DNA of 64,000 nt, taken from Myxococcales bacterium (GTDB lineage: Bacteria; Myxococcota_A; Polyangia; Polyangiales; Polyangiaceae). The position numbers and the translations under genes were made by a program. The notes beneath the pieces are model-generated. The model made no database searches. It was not told the DNA's origin and saw only the letters and a list, made by a program, of their open reading frames with translations. The stretch spans positions 1,302,001 through 1,366,000 of the forward strand of contig JADJKB010000021.1 of NCBI GenBank assembly GCA_016706225.1, given 5' to 3'. Each line of letters begins with the position of its first letter. Within the stretch, counting starts at the first letter, position 1. Of this stretch, positions 50,067 to 58,685 are shown one piece after another.

Positions 50067-51134
50067 GTGATCACCTGTCCGAAGTGCAGCAAGGAAAATC
50101 AGGACCACTACAAGTTCTGCCTCGGTTGTGGTGCGGAGCTTCCGCGCGGTGTTGCGCCGAAGCCGTTCTCTCCGCAGACACCGCCGCACGGCGTCGCGGC
50201 GCAACCGCCGCGGGTTGCCACGCCGGCGCCCGCGCCCGCTCCGGCGCCCGCGCCCGCTCCGGCCCCTGCGCCAGCGGCAATTCCACGGCCGCAATCGGTC
50301 CCCAGCCCCAGCGCTTCGCCCGCACCCGCGCCGACTGCCGCCGCGGCAGGCCCCATCGTCACCTGCCCGCAGTGCGGCCACAAGAACCCGCCGAACAACC
50401 GCTTCTGCGCATCCTGTGGTTACAACGTGGGTGCACTCAGCGGCTCCGTCCCCGCACCTGCGCCCGTCGCGCCCGCGGCGGCCGGAGGCGGCGCTGGGCC
50501 CAGTGTGATTTTCACCGCGCTCCGAGCGGACGGCACGGAGGCCGGTACGTACAACCTCCCCGACGCTCCGACCGTTTCCGTCGGACGCGACACCGGCTCC
50601 ATCTTCGCCGGTGACAGCTACCTCTCACCGCGGCACGCGACCTTCACGCGGCGCAACAATCAGCTCTTCGTGAAGGACGAAAACAGCTTGAACGGCGTGT
50701 ACCTCAAGGTGAAGCCGAACGAGCCGTGGGCCCTCGAGTACAACGACATCTTCCGAATCGGACAGGAGATCGTGCGGCTCGAAGAGCTGAAACCCGCGAC
50801 CTCCTCGCCGGACGGTGTGGAACGCTTCGGAAGCCCCGCAAAAGGCTACATTGGGCGGCTGTCGTTGGTCATCGGACGCGACACGTCGGGCAACGCCTTC
50901 CCGATCCCCGAGCGCGGCGTACACCTGGGTCGCGAGCGCGGAGACATCCTGTTCTCCGAAGACGGCTACGTCTCGGGCCTGCACTGCCGCGTCGCGCGCG
51001 GCGCCGACGGCAAGATGTACCTCACCGACGTGGGCAGCTCTAACGGTACCTTCGTGCGTCTTGGCCAAGAACAGCAGGTTCAGCGTGGCGACGTCTTGCT
51101 GATGGGGCAGCAACTCTTCCGTGTCGACTTCTGA
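50067..51134 (+). CDS. double zinc-ribbon, double FHA domain protein
   Basis: A 355-residue cytoplasmic protein. GTG at 50067 is chosen for GGGGAG six bases upstream and because it starts directly at a zinc ribbon, CPKC..CLGC. A Pro/Ala linker built on PAPA repeats separates it from a second ribbon, CPQCGHKNPPNNRFCASCG. Two FHA domains follow: one near SVGRDTGSIF..LSPRHATF..SLNGVY, and a C-terminal one with HLGRERGDI, SGLHCRV and GSSNGTF. FHA domains bind phospho-threonine, so it is a likely partner of Ser/Thr kinases such as those in this window. The Nudix gene follows after 16 bases. Confidence 0.88.
   Translation: MITCPKCSKENQDHYKFCLGCGAELPRGVAPKPFSPQTPPHGVAAQPPRVATPAPAPAPAPAPAPAPAPAAIPRPQSVPSPSASPAPAPTAAAAGPIVTCPQCGHKNPPNNRFCASCGYNVGALSGSVPAPAPVAPAAAGGGAGPSVIFTALRADGTEAGTYNLPDAPTVSVGRDTGSIFAGDSYLSPRHATFTRRNNQLFVKDENSLNGVYLKVKPNEPWALEYNDIFRIGQEIVRLEELKPATSSPDGVERFGSPAKGYIGRLSLVIGRDTSGNAFPIPERGVHLGRERGDILFSEDGYVSGLHCRVARGADGKMYLTDVGSSNGTFVRLGQEQQVQRGDVLLMGQQLFRVDF
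50226..50261 (+). repeat. two exact 18-base tandem repeats
   Basis: Two identical 18-base units (50226-50243 and 50244-50261) encode the Pro-Ala linker of the FHA protein. Slippage could change the linker length. Confidence 0.8.
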
Positions 51135-51150
51135 GCAGAATGAGCGGCCG

Positions 51151-51549
51151 ATGTCCGCGCCGCGCACGATCCGTGTCGTGGCGGCGGTAATCGAGCGGGA
51201 CGGCAACTATCTGATCACGCAGCGCAGGCCGAGCGCCGTGCTGCCGTTGCTCTGGGAGTTTCCGGGCGGCCGTGTCGAGGACGGCGAGACCGACGCCGAC
51301 GCGCTGCGACGCGAGGTCAAGCACCGACTGGGAGTCGACGTGCAGCCTGGTCAGCTCATCAGCTTCGTGAGCCACCCCTACGAGCACTACACGGTGGACC
51401 TCTACCTCTACGAGTGCCGCATCGCGTCTGGCGAACCCAAGGAGCTCAACGTACACTCGTTCAAGTGGGTAACGAGCAGCGCGTTCGACCAGTACCCTTT
51501 CACTCCGGCGGACGAGCTCTCGATGAACAAGCTGCTCGGCCTCGGCTGA
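51151..51549 (+). CDS. Nudix-fold protein with degenerate Nudix box
   Basis: A 132-residue MutT-like protein. The fold is clear: VVAAVIERDGNYLITQRRP, LWEFPGGRVEDGET, then the Nudix helix. In the box G-x5-E-x7-R-E-U-x-E-E-x-G-U, the R-E (R54, E55) is present, but the following E-E is H58-R59 (REVKHRLGV). These glutamates normally hold the catalytic metal, so hydrolase activity may be lost or changed. A GTG at 51121 could add ten residues and would overlap the FHA stop. It is co-oriented with the FHA gene and probably belongs to its operon. Confidence 0.8.
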   Translation: MSAPRTIRVVAAVIERDGNYLITQRRPSAVLPLLWEFPGGRVEDGETDADALRREVKHRLGVDVQPGQLISFVSHPYEHYTVDLYLYECRIASGEPKELNVHSFKWVTSSAFDQYPFTPADELSMNKLLGLG

Positions 51550-52183
51550 GGGCGCTGCTCAGCTTCGGCCTGTCGTTCAGCGTTGCGCTGCCGTCGTTCG
51601 CTCAGGGTCCCGGTGTTCCCGTGACGGCTGCGGCAACGCCGACCCGCGCTGCGCCCTTCGGCCCGGGAGCAACCGTCGAGGTCACGTCGGAGGGTCTGGC
51701 CGTGAACGTGTTCGTTGCGCGCATGTCCCCGACCGCGGTCGAGGCGCCGGCCGACAGTGCGTTCATCAAGCTCGGCAAGACTCCGCTGGCTTTCGAGCTC
51801 CCTCCGGGCACTTTTCGCATCGAGGTCGAAGGAGTGGACATCGGCAACGAGGCCATGCTCCTCGAAATGCGCGGCGATCCCCGGCGACTCAAGGTCAAGA
51901 CGGGCTCTGAAGGCCTCGGCACGACCGGCACACTGCTGATGGCGGTCGGGATCTTGGGGTGGCGGGTGCGACGGCAATCCTCATTTCGGGTGGCAGGGCG
52001 CCGAGCAAGCTGGACAAGACGGCGGTGCTCGTCCCGATGTACGCCGCGGGTGCGCTGTGTTTCGGCGGCGGGCTGGCCATGACCCTCGCCGGCCGCACTC
52101 GGATCGACGACCTCCGTTCGGCACCGCCGACGCCGGCCGGTCCGATGCGCGGCGCGTGGCTCGGGATCACCGGCGCTTTTTGA
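51546..52183 (+). pseudogene. frameshifted 2TM envelope protein of the TPR/2TM family
   Basis: One protein is split over two frames. The first part reads a signal (ALLSFGLSFSVALPSFAQG), a PEGA-like beta domain (KLGKTPLAFELPPGTFRIEV) and the start of a hydrophobic helix (GTLLMAVGILG). At about 51957-51961 (TTGGGGTGG) the frame must shift back one base to continue VAGATAILISGG, a second hydrophobic segment (MYAAGALCFGGGLAMTLAG) and the end GAWLGITGAF. One lost G in the G-run would explain it. The apparent start is CTG at 51546, overlapping the Nudix stop as CTGA. It may be a true pseudogene, a sequencing error or programmed slippage. Confidence 0.7.
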
Positions 52184-52190
52184 GCGCCCT

Positions 52191-52278
52191 CTAGCCTCGA
52201 CTCGTGCGCTTTCGCTCAGCGATTTCGCCGCCCATGACGATCGCGGTCTGATCGCAAGACTGCTCGGGTCGAGTCTAG
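52191..52278. repeat. inverted repeat pair in gap before comF
   Basis: CTAGCCTCGAC (52191-52201) and GTCGAGTCTAG (52268-52278) are inverted copies with one mismatch, 66 bases apart. The left arm and the next 20 bases resemble the sequence at about 56017-56042, so it may be part of a dispersed element. Confidence 0.35.
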
Positions 52279-52331
52279 CCCCAACCGGCAACTCGGGCGC
52301 GGGAGTCGCCGATGGGCCGCGCGTGCAGCGC

Positions 52332-52994
52332 ATGAAGCTCGCGGTCGCCTCGTTCCTCGACGTGCTCGCCCCGCGTGAGTGCCCGATCTGCGAGGCGCCC
52401 CGGTGGCGCGGAGTGTGCGCCGGCTGCCGGGCGCAGCTCCAACCCGCGGCCGAGCGCGAGATCGAAGCGGTACCGGTGCTCGCGGGCGCCGCCTACCAAG
52501 CGCCACTCGATCGGGCAATCGGGCGCTACAAGTACGAAGACAGGCCGGACTTTGCCGGGGCGCTCGGCGGCTTGCTTGCAAGCGACAGCTTGAACGCCAG
52601 TGCCCGCGACCCCGACACGCTCTTCGTGCCCATCCCGCTGCATCGCTCGCGACTCGCGGAGCGGGGCTACGATCAGGCGGTATTGCTCGCGCGTGTGCTC
52701 GCCGGGCGATGTAACCGGGCTTCGACGGCGCGCGCGCTGCATCGCACCCGGGAAACGGCTCAGCAAGCGCGCCTCTCCGGCCCCGAACGCCGCCAGAACC
52801 TTCTCGGCGCGTTCGCCGCCAATCCTCGGATCCTCTTGCGTGCCCGAGCGGTTGTGCTGGTCGATGACGTGCTGACGACTGGATCGACCGCGCGAGAGTG
52901 CATCCACGTGCTGCGCGCGGCCGGGGCCGAGGTCGTCGCCGTGGCGTGCATTGCCGCAGTTGGCACGAGGTCGGAGTCCGCGAACCCAAGCTGA
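52332..52994 (+). CDS. comF: ComF family phosphoribosyltransferase-like protein
   Basis: A 220-residue ComF/GntX-family protein. An N-terminal zinc ribbon (CPICEAPRWRGVCAGC) precedes a phosphoribosyltransferase fold. Conserved parts are YKYEDRP, FVPIPLHRSRLAERGYDQA and the PRPP loop VVLVDDVLTTGSTAREC. In other bacteria ComF helps natural transformation or single-stranded DNA handling, though the enzyme reaction is unproven. ATG at 52332 is preferred; a GTG at 52323 is possible. No other competence genes are adjacent. Confidence 0.88.
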   Translation: MKLAVASFLDVLAPRECPICEAPRWRGVCAGCRAQLQPAAEREIEAVPVLAGAAYQAPLDRAIGRYKYEDRPDFAGALGGLLASDSLNASARDPDTLFVPIPLHRSRLAERGYDQAVLLARVLAGRCNRASTARALHRTRETAQQARLSGPERRQNLLGAFAANPRILLRARAVVLVDDVLTTGSTARECIHVLRAAGAEVVAVACIAAVGTRSESANPS

Positions 52995-53110
52995 CTCTGC
53001 GGCAGGCACCGAGCGCAGATCCGGGCGCCCAGCGATGAAATTGGCGTTCGAAGCAGCGAGGTGGCGCTACGGAATTGCTGGCGCACTCGGAAAATGGGAA
53101 ACCGCTGCCA

Positions 53111-55051
53111 GTGAGCGAGGACGAGGCCGAGAGCTGGCACTGGGCCGACGCCGACGGCGTGGTGAGCATCGTCGACGAGTGGGAGTTGTTATCCTCCCTC
53201 TCGACCGGCACGCTGCCCCACTACACGCTCGTCTGGCGGGCGCACTGGACCCAGTGGCTTCCGGCCTGCCAGGTCGCGGAGCTCGCCAACACTCTCCCGA
53301 AGGACAAGCTCGAGGCCGCTGTGGCTCCCGGCAACGATCCGTTGCGAAACGATCCTCCACCGCCACCCGTCGATCGGTACCAGGCGTACCAGACGCGAGA
53401 AGCAGCGGCGAAGCTCCTGGGCAAACGCCCCAAGGCTGGAGCGCGCGTCCCGACCGCGCCGCCAACGGGACGCATGAACGTGGCACCTACGCCGCCGCCG
53501 CCGCCGCCGGCGCCACGCCCTGCGCAGCCTACTCTGGTCGAAAGTGCGCTTGGCACCGCGACCGCCACTCTGAGGCCGCCGGGAGCCGTACCGCCACCCC
53601 CACGCGGCGTGCCCACACCGCCGCCGGCGTTCAACGAACAGGCGCTCCCCGAAGCAATCATGCAGGCGCCACCGAGCCCGCAGATCCAGATGATGCCGCC
53701 CAGCGAGGAGCCGGCGCCCGTGTCGGTAGAAGCACCAACCAACCCGCAGGCTGCGTTGGCGCCGCTGGCCTCGCCCGAGAGCAAGCCGCTGCCGTCCTGG
53801 AGCGAAGATCTCGACGCGGAGGTGCGCGCTGGCGCAAGAGCGCCCGCGCGGATGAAGGAGAGCGCCTACTCGCCCGGGCCGCCCGCCACCGCGGTGTACC
53901 GAGCGCCAGCAAAGAGCCCCCTGGTTTGGGTCGCGGTGCTGGGGCTCGCAGGGCTCCTCGCCGTCGTCGGCATCGCCGTGCTGTTCGTGGTCCTGCGGGG
54001 CTCCAAGGACGTCGCCGCTCCCAGGGCGTCCGCTACCAGCTCCGCACCAGCCGGAGGCGGCGACAAGACGCGAATCGTCCCCTGCAAGCTCGACAAACCC
54101 GCCGCCCGGCTTGCCCCCGCCATCATGCCCTCGATCGCACCGGTGACCGCCGCGCTCTCGAGTGGTTCCAAGTTCGCGGTGGGTTATGCGTCATCGGGGC
54201 GCGAAGCGGAGGGCATCACGATCGACCCCTCCAGCTTGGCAGTCGAGCGTCCGTTCCGGCAGAAGACCGCGCACGACATCGCCGCAGTCGTCCCGCTGGC
54301 ACGAGGCGGCAACCTGACCTTCACGATCGACGAAGAGGAGAGCGGATTTCGCTCACCCCGTTCGCTGGACTCGCGCTCCAGGTTGATCCTCGGCTGGACC
54401 GACCAGGGACTAGCCAAACGCCAAGGCGCCGGCGACCCCACCACGATTTGGCCCAGCCCGAGTGACAAGGTCACGGATCCCCGTGTCGCAGCGCTCGTCA
54501 GCGGCGGGTACGCGGTCACGGTCCGACGCGGCGGCCAGGGTGGAGCCGTGCTCGTCGGGCTGATCGACGAAATGGGCGACAAGAAATCGGCTCTCACCGA
54601 GGTGGGCTCGAAACCTCAGGTCGGCACGCCGGCCATCGCAGCCAGCGACCGTGGGGTGATCGTGGCCTTCGCCGGGCGCCCGACCGACGACTCGTACTGG
54701 ACGCTGCAGGTCGGCACCGCCCCACCGGGCTCCACCCCCACGAGTGCCCAGAGCTTCGCCACCCCCCCCGGCGGCCTGGGCGCGGACGCAATTTCCCCCG
54801 CCATCGAGGGCCTCCCCAACGACCGCTGGTTGCTCCAGTGGACCGAAGGGGCCGCAGGGCGCCGGCAGGTCAGGATTCAAACCCTGGGTTTTGACTTGGT
54901 TCCGGTAGGAGATCCGATCAACCTGTCTGCAGAGGAAGCCAACGCAGGCCAAGGCGTAGTAATGGTCCAGGGAGAAAAGGCCCTCTCGTTATTCTTGGTC
55001 CGAAGGGGCAATACCCACGAGCTCTGGGGAGCAACGCTTTCATGTCCGTGA
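53111..55051 (+). CDS. membrane protein with GYF-like N-terminal domain
   Basis: A 646-residue protein. The N-terminus (about 5-60; ESWHWADADGVVSIVDEWEL, TGTLPHYTLVWRAHWTQWLP) resembles the GYF_2-type module that begins many myxobacterial membrane proteins. A long Pro/Ala-rich cytoplasmic region (about 85-280) leads to one TM helix (SPLVWVAVLGLAGLLAVVGIAVLFVVL). The outside part (about 340-646) is beta-rich, with repeated strands (KFAVGYASSG, SRLILGWTDQGL, GYAVTVRRGGQGGAVLVGLI, RWLLQWTEGAAGRRQVRIQT) like a propeller. GTG 53111 is preferred; TTG at 53075 is possible. Its end overlaps the next gene by ten bases. Confidence 0.72.
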   Translation: MSEDEAESWHWADADGVVSIVDEWELLSSLSTGTLPHYTLVWRAHWTQWLPACQVAELANTLPKDKLEAAVAPGNDPLRNDPPPPPVDRYQAYQTREAAAKLLGKRPKAGARVPTAPPTGRMNVAPTPPPPPPAPRPAQPTLVESALGTATATLRPPGAVPPPPRGVPTPPPAFNEQALPEAIMQAPPSPQIQMMPPSEEPAPVSVEAPTNPQAALAPLASPESKPLPSWSEDLDAEVRAGARAPARMKESAYSPGPPATAVYRAPAKSPLVWVAVLGLAGLLAVVGIAVLFVVLRGSKDVAAPRASATSSAPAGGGDKTRIVPCKLDKPAARLAPAIMPSIAPVTAALSSGSKFAVGYASSGREAEGITIDPSSLAVERPFRQKTAHDIAAVVPLARGGNLTFTIDEEESGFRSPRSLDSRSRLILGWTDQGLAKRQGAGDPTTIWPSPSDKVTDPRVAALVSGGYAVTVRRGGQGGAVLVGLIDEMGDKKSALTEVGSKPQVGTPAIAASDRGVIVAFAGRPTDDSYWTLQVGTAPPGSTPTSAQSFATPPGGLGADAISPAIEGLPNDRWLLQWTEGAAGRRQVRIQTLGFDLVPVGDPINLSAEEANAGQGVVMVQGEKALSLFLVRRGNTHELWGATLSCP

Positions 55052-55974
55052 TCACAAAAGTCCGAAGCTTTACCCGCACCTTCACCCTCGGCTTGAGCAC
55101 CATCGTTGTCCCAGCCGCGGCAACCACCGTCGTGCTGAGCCAGAACGCCTGCTCGATACTCGGCAGCCCGGGCCCGTCGGCCGTGTCTCAGGGGCAGAAG
55201 TATCAGAGCGGAGACGCGACCTTCGACGAGGTCTTCTCCAACATCTACGACCTTCAGGTCGACCTCGCGAAGGCACCGGCGACGGAGAAACAAATCCGCG
55301 CGGACCTCGCCCAGAAAGCCAAGTTCGACGAGAGCATCTCGGCAACTTTGCTCGGCAAGAAGCTCGGCAAGCGCACCGAAGCGCTCGCGACGGCCGGCAC
55401 GGGCCTCAAGCTAGAGGTCAAGGGGCTCGACGGCGACGACGACGCGAGCGCGACCATGTCCGTCAAGGGCAAGGAGCTCGAGGGCGACGACAAGGGCCTG
55501 GTCAACGCGATGGAGAGCGCCGCCAAGAGCGCGGCGAAGCTCCACGTGCGGATGAAGAAGGCGAAGAAGCTGCTGGAGCAGCTGAGCGGACAGATCCTCG
55601 CGCTCGAGGCGAACGTCGACAACGCCTTCCGCATCGGGGGCCCGAAGAAGAAGTCCGAGGTGCGGAAGAACCTCGACGACGCAAAGAAGCTCATCCCGCT
55701 GATGCAGGCGCGGGCTGACGAGGTCGGAGAGGCCGCCAAGACGGTCGCCAAGAAGGTGGCCGACGCCGCGCAGACCGACACTGGCCAATTCGACCAGCCG
55801 CCGCCGCCGCCCGAGGAGCCGCCGCCGCCCGAGCCCGAGCCCGACAAGAAGGGCGACAAGAAGGGCGACAAGAAGGGCGACAAGAAGGGCGACAAGAAGG
55901 CGGACAAACCCCCGGCGGACAAACCCCCGGCGGACAACCCCCCGCCCAAGCCGCCCGGCGACTTCGAGCCCTGA
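55042..55974 (+). CDS. secreted helical protein, paralogue of 7352-8173
   Basis: A 310-residue exported protein. The signal (FTRTFTLGLSTIVVPAAATTVVL) ends near SQNAC; the lipobox is weak. The helical body has the same blocks as the 7352-8173 protein: IYDLQVDLAK, LKLEVKGLDGDDDASATM, MESAAKSAAKLHVRMKKAKK, FRIGGPKKKSEVRKNLDDA and LIPLM. The tail has Pro/Glu runs, then (DKKG)4, and ends GDFEP. The start overlaps the GYF-like gene by ten bases, so it is probably in that operon. Function unknown. Confidence 0.78.
   Translation: MSVITKVRSFTRTFTLGLSTIVVPAAATTVVLSQNACSILGSPGPSAVSQGQKYQSGDATFDEVFSNIYDLQVDLAKAPATEKQIRADLAQKAKFDESISATLLGKKLGKRTEALATAGTGLKLEVKGLDGDDDASATMSVKGKELEGDDKGLVNAMESAAKSAAKLHVRMKKAKKLLEQLSGQILALEANVDNAFRIGGPKKKSEVRKNLDDAKKLIPLMQARADEVGEAAKTVAKKVADAAQTDTGQFDQPPPPPEEPPPPEPEPDKKGDKKGDKKGDKKGDKKADKPPADKPPADNPPPKPPGDFEP
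55843..55901 (+). repeat. four exact 12-base repeats
   Basis: GACAAGAAGGGC occurs four times in tandem (55843-55890), followed by a partial copy. It encodes the charged DKKG tail of the secreted protein. Confidence 0.85.
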
Positions 55975-55987
55975 GCGCGAATTGACC

Positions 55988-56012
55988 GCGCCCGGCCTCG
56001 CGCGCCGGGCGT
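55988..56012. terminator. GC hairpin between convergent genes
   Basis: Arms GCCCGGC (55990-55996) and GCCGGGC (56004-56010), extendable by one C-G pair, form a strong stem 16 bases after the stop at 55974 and before the convergent thioredoxin-fusion gene. A second small hairpin, TTCCGC/GCGGAA, lies at 56033-56047. Confidence 0.45.
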
Positions 56013-56067
56013 CCAGTCTCGACTTTGTGCGCTTCCGCGCAGCGGAAACACTGCTGCGAGAGGGAGG

Positions 56068-57411
56068 CTAGTTCACCGACTTGATGGCATCGAGGAACGG
56101 CTGCGCAGACACGAAGTCCGTGCAGCGCACCGCCTCACCGCCTCGAGAGTCGTAGACTAGGACCGTCGGCAGGCCGACGACCTTGTGTTCCTTGAGCGTC
56201 GCGGCGACTCGTGGATCCTCGTCGTCGGTGGCATCGACCTTCACGGCAACGAAGCGCCCTGCCTCGGCCGCTACACTCGCTTCGCTGAAGGTGTGTTTGT
56301 CGAGCTCCTTGCACGCACCACACCACGCCGCGGTGAAATCCAGGAGCAGCGGGCGATTCTCGGTGAGCGCCTTCGACTTGGCTTCCGCCACGCTGATCTT
56401 CTCCCACGCCAACGTGCGAGACGGCTTTGCCGCGCCAGCAACGAACGCAAACGCACCGACGCTTGCCAGTGCAATGCCGATGGCCTTTCGCGCCTTGACG
56501 CCCGCGCCGGGTTCCTCGAACGAACGGTGCACGGCCCCGAGCACGATGCCGAGCAGCACTGCCACCGCCGCGACGACCAGGAACGTCGTGGTCGGCAGCA
56601 CGAGCTTCCCGATTGCCGGGAACACTGTCGCCAGGAACCAAAACGCGACCACCATCAGCACGATGCCGAGCAGCGACTTGACGTGCACCATCCAGCGGCC
56701 GCTCTTGGGCAATTGCACGGCAAATGCTCCAACCAGAAAGAACGGCGCGCCGAGCCCGAGGGCAAATGCCGCCATCGCACCGGCGCCGAGGGCAGCGCTC
56801 TGGGTCTTGGCGATCCAGGTGAGGATGCCGGTGAGCACCGGGCCGGTGCACGGCGCAGCGATCACGCCACACGCGATGCCGAGAACGAACGCACCTTTGA
56901 GCCCAATTCCTCCAACGGTCGCCAGTTTGTTGGTGAGCGCCGAGGGCAACGTGAACTCGAAGGCACCGAACATGCTGGCCGCCATCGCCAAGAACAGCGC
57001 GCTGATGCCGACAATTACCCACTTGCTCTGGAGCACGGCGCCGAAGATGCCGCCGGTGAGACCGGCCACCACGCCCAGCGGCACGAACATCGCGACGATC
57101 CCGAGCACGAATGCCAAGGACAGCGCCACGCCCTGAGCGCGGCTCTTGGCCTCCCGCGCACCAAACACACTGACCGTCACCGCCACCATCGGATACACAC
57201 ATGGGGTCAAGCTCACCAACAGCCCGCCCACGAGCGCGGCGAGCGCGGCATATCCGGGGCCCTTGGCCAGCGCGCGCGTGAACGCGTCACCTCCACCGGC
57301 AGCCTGTGCGCCAGCCACGACACACGCGTTGTCAGCGGCCTGGGCCGCGAGCGACCAGGCCAGCATTGCGAGGAGCGTCAGGGAGAAAGGAGTCCAGCGA
57401 AGGCGCGGCAT
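56068..57411 (-). CDS. CcdA/DsbD-like thiol transporter fused to thioredoxin domain
   Basis: A 447-residue membrane protein that should move electrons from the cytoplasm to periplasmic thiol proteins. A signal peptide is followed by only about 30 residues, so the N-terminal nDsbD domain is missing. The eight-helix CcdA-type core carries the redox cysteines in LTPCVYPM (C71) and AAPCTGPV (C189). A C-terminal thioredoxin domain has WCGACK (C364, C367) and a cis-Pro in VVGLPTVLVYD. It is a shortened DsbD. It may serve cytochrome c maturation or the many disulfide-rich lipoproteins here. Confidence 0.88.
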   Translation of the reverse strand: MPRLRWTPFSLTLLAMLAWSLAAQAADNACVVAGAQAAGGGDAFTRALAKGPGYAALAALVGGLLVSLTPCVYPMVAVTVSVFGAREAKSRAQGVALSLAFVLGIVAMFVPLGVVAGLTGGIFGAVLQSKWVIVGISALFLAMAASMFGAFEFTLPSALTNKLATVGGIGLKGAFVLGIACGVIAAPCTGPVLTGILTWIAKTQSAALGAGAMAAFALGLGAPFFLVGAFAVQLPKSGRWMVHVKSLLGIVLMVVAFWFLATVFPAIGKLVLPTTTFLVVAAVAVLLGIVLGAVHRSFEEPGAGVKARKAIGIALASVGAFAFVAGAAKPSRTLAWEKISVAEAKSKALTENRPLLLDFTAAWCGACKELDKHTFSEASVAAEAGRFVAVKVDATDDEDPRVAATLKEHKVVGLPTVLVYDSRGGEAVRCTDFVSAQPFLDAIKSVN

Positions 57412-57479
57412 CGTCGGAAGTCTGCGTAGTGTAGTGCGCGGATCGCTGACTGTGGAGCCCGCCGATCGCTCGGGCGTGC

Positions 57480-58250
57480 TCAGCCAGAAGATTGGGATTT
57501 TTTCCTGGGGATCCGGGCCAGAAGCCGGCGCGCGCGGCTGATCTCCCCGGTCAGGGCGACGGCCAGGGCCACCCTGCCCCCGGTCGACCGTCGGACGAAA
57601 CCCCGCAGATACTGCCGGGCGGCCTCGTAGTCCTGATCGTGGAACGCCAGCTCTCCCAGGACGAACTGACCGTAACCCTGCCCACACGGTGCATCGGCGA
57701 GCCGATCCCGGAGCAGCTTCACTTCCTCGGGCGCGCTGGGCTCACCCGCTGCCAGGCGCGCGAGCGCAAATTGCGCCTGGTACAGCGGCCGATCCGTCGT
57801 CCCCCAACGCAATGCGCGGGACAGCGCCCCCATGGCGTCTCGATAGCGGCCAGACAAGAACAGCACGCTGCCCAGGGTCCAAAGGTGAAACGCCCGGCGT
57901 GACGGCGGGCTGACTCGACTGGCCAGTCTCAGGTGGGCAACCGCCCCGTCCAAATCGCCAAGTCCGAGACACGCCCGAGCCGCATCCTGACGCGCGACGT
58001 CGGGCATCACGTCGAGCGCGATGATCTGCTGCGCCACCTCCAGCGCCTCGTCGAAGCGCCGAGCTTCCATCTGGGACAGATACAGCTGCCGGAAGAGCAT
58101 CGCGCGGGTGGTGCGGTTGATCCGACCTCCGTGATCGAGCGCGCGGCGGGCATACTTGGCGCGGAGCCCCGAAGTCCGCGCGAGCGTGGCCTTGCGGAGC
58201 AAAAGCTCCGGGCTCACGGCTTGTTCCGCGGCCACGCGCGTTCGTGACAT
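57480..58250 (-). CDS. TPR protein
   Basis: A 256-residue soluble protein. The start at 58250 begins MSRTRVAAEQAV. It is made of consecutive TPR-like helix pairs: LYLSQMEARRFDEALEVAQQ, DAARACLGLGDLDGAVAHLR, LWTLGSVLFLSGRYRDAMGAL, FVLGELAFHDQDYEAARQYL. There is no signal peptide or membrane segment. It is probably a cytoplasmic protein-binding scaffold. It lies 68 bases upstream of the thiol transporter gene on the same strand, but a link is not shown. Confidence 0.75.
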   Translation of the reverse strand: MSRTRVAAEQAVSPELLLRKATLARTSGLRAKYARRALDHGGRINRTTRAMLFRQLYLSQMEARRFDEALEVAQQIIALDVMPDVARQDAARACLGLGDLDGAVAHLRLASRVSPPSRRAFHLWTLGSVLFLSGRYRDAMGALSRALRWGTTDRPLYQAQFALARLAAGEPSAPEEVKLLRDRLADAPCGQGYGQFVLGELAFHDQDYEAARQYLRGFVRRSTGGRVALAVALTGEISRARRLLARIPRKKSQSSG

Positions 58251-58339
58251 CTGGCTCAAGCCTAGCAAGACCTGCACACTCGTCCAGATTTCTGACCCGG
58301 CTTTGAAAAGAGGCCAGGTCGCGATAAGCAAAAAGCCCG

Positions 58340-58645
58340 ATGCCGACCCGACTGCCCCCCGCCTGTCTGGCTTGCCTCCTGGCGTGCGTTCTCGTCACGG
58401 GCTGTGGGCACCCGGCCAGCGAGGCGGAGTGCGAAGAGATCGTCGAGCGCGTGGCCCGCCTCGAGCTCGAAAAGAAGAACGGAGCCGACAAGGTGAGCGT
58501 CGAGGAAGAGGTCGTCGCCACGAAAAAGAGCGTGCGAGACTCGATGCTCAAGGAGTGCGTCGGGCGCCGCTTGACCGAAAGAGCGATGGCCTGCGTCCGC
58601 AGCGCAAAGAGCAGCAAGCAGGTCGTCGAAGAGTGCTTCGACTGA
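58340..58645 (+). CDS. small helical lipoprotein, tandem paralogue A
   Basis: A 101-residue lipoprotein. The signal ACLACLLACVLVTGC has lipobox VTGC (C22). The mature part is helical with the Cys pattern ECEEIVERVARLE, ECVGRRLTERAMACV and EECFD. The next gene encodes the same plan (DECKQLLGHY, ARCPNK, FECAM, ERCLL), so the two are a tandem duplication. The cysteines probably form two disulfides. Family not named. Confidence 0.68.
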   Translation: MPTRLPPACLACLLACVLVTGCGHPASEAECEEIVERVARLELEKKNGADKVSVEEEVVATKKSVRDSMLKECVGRRLTERAMACVRSAKSSKQVVEECFD

Positions 58646-58685
58646 GGCTCGAGTACACGGAGCGGTACGTTCGCCGATTGATCCA

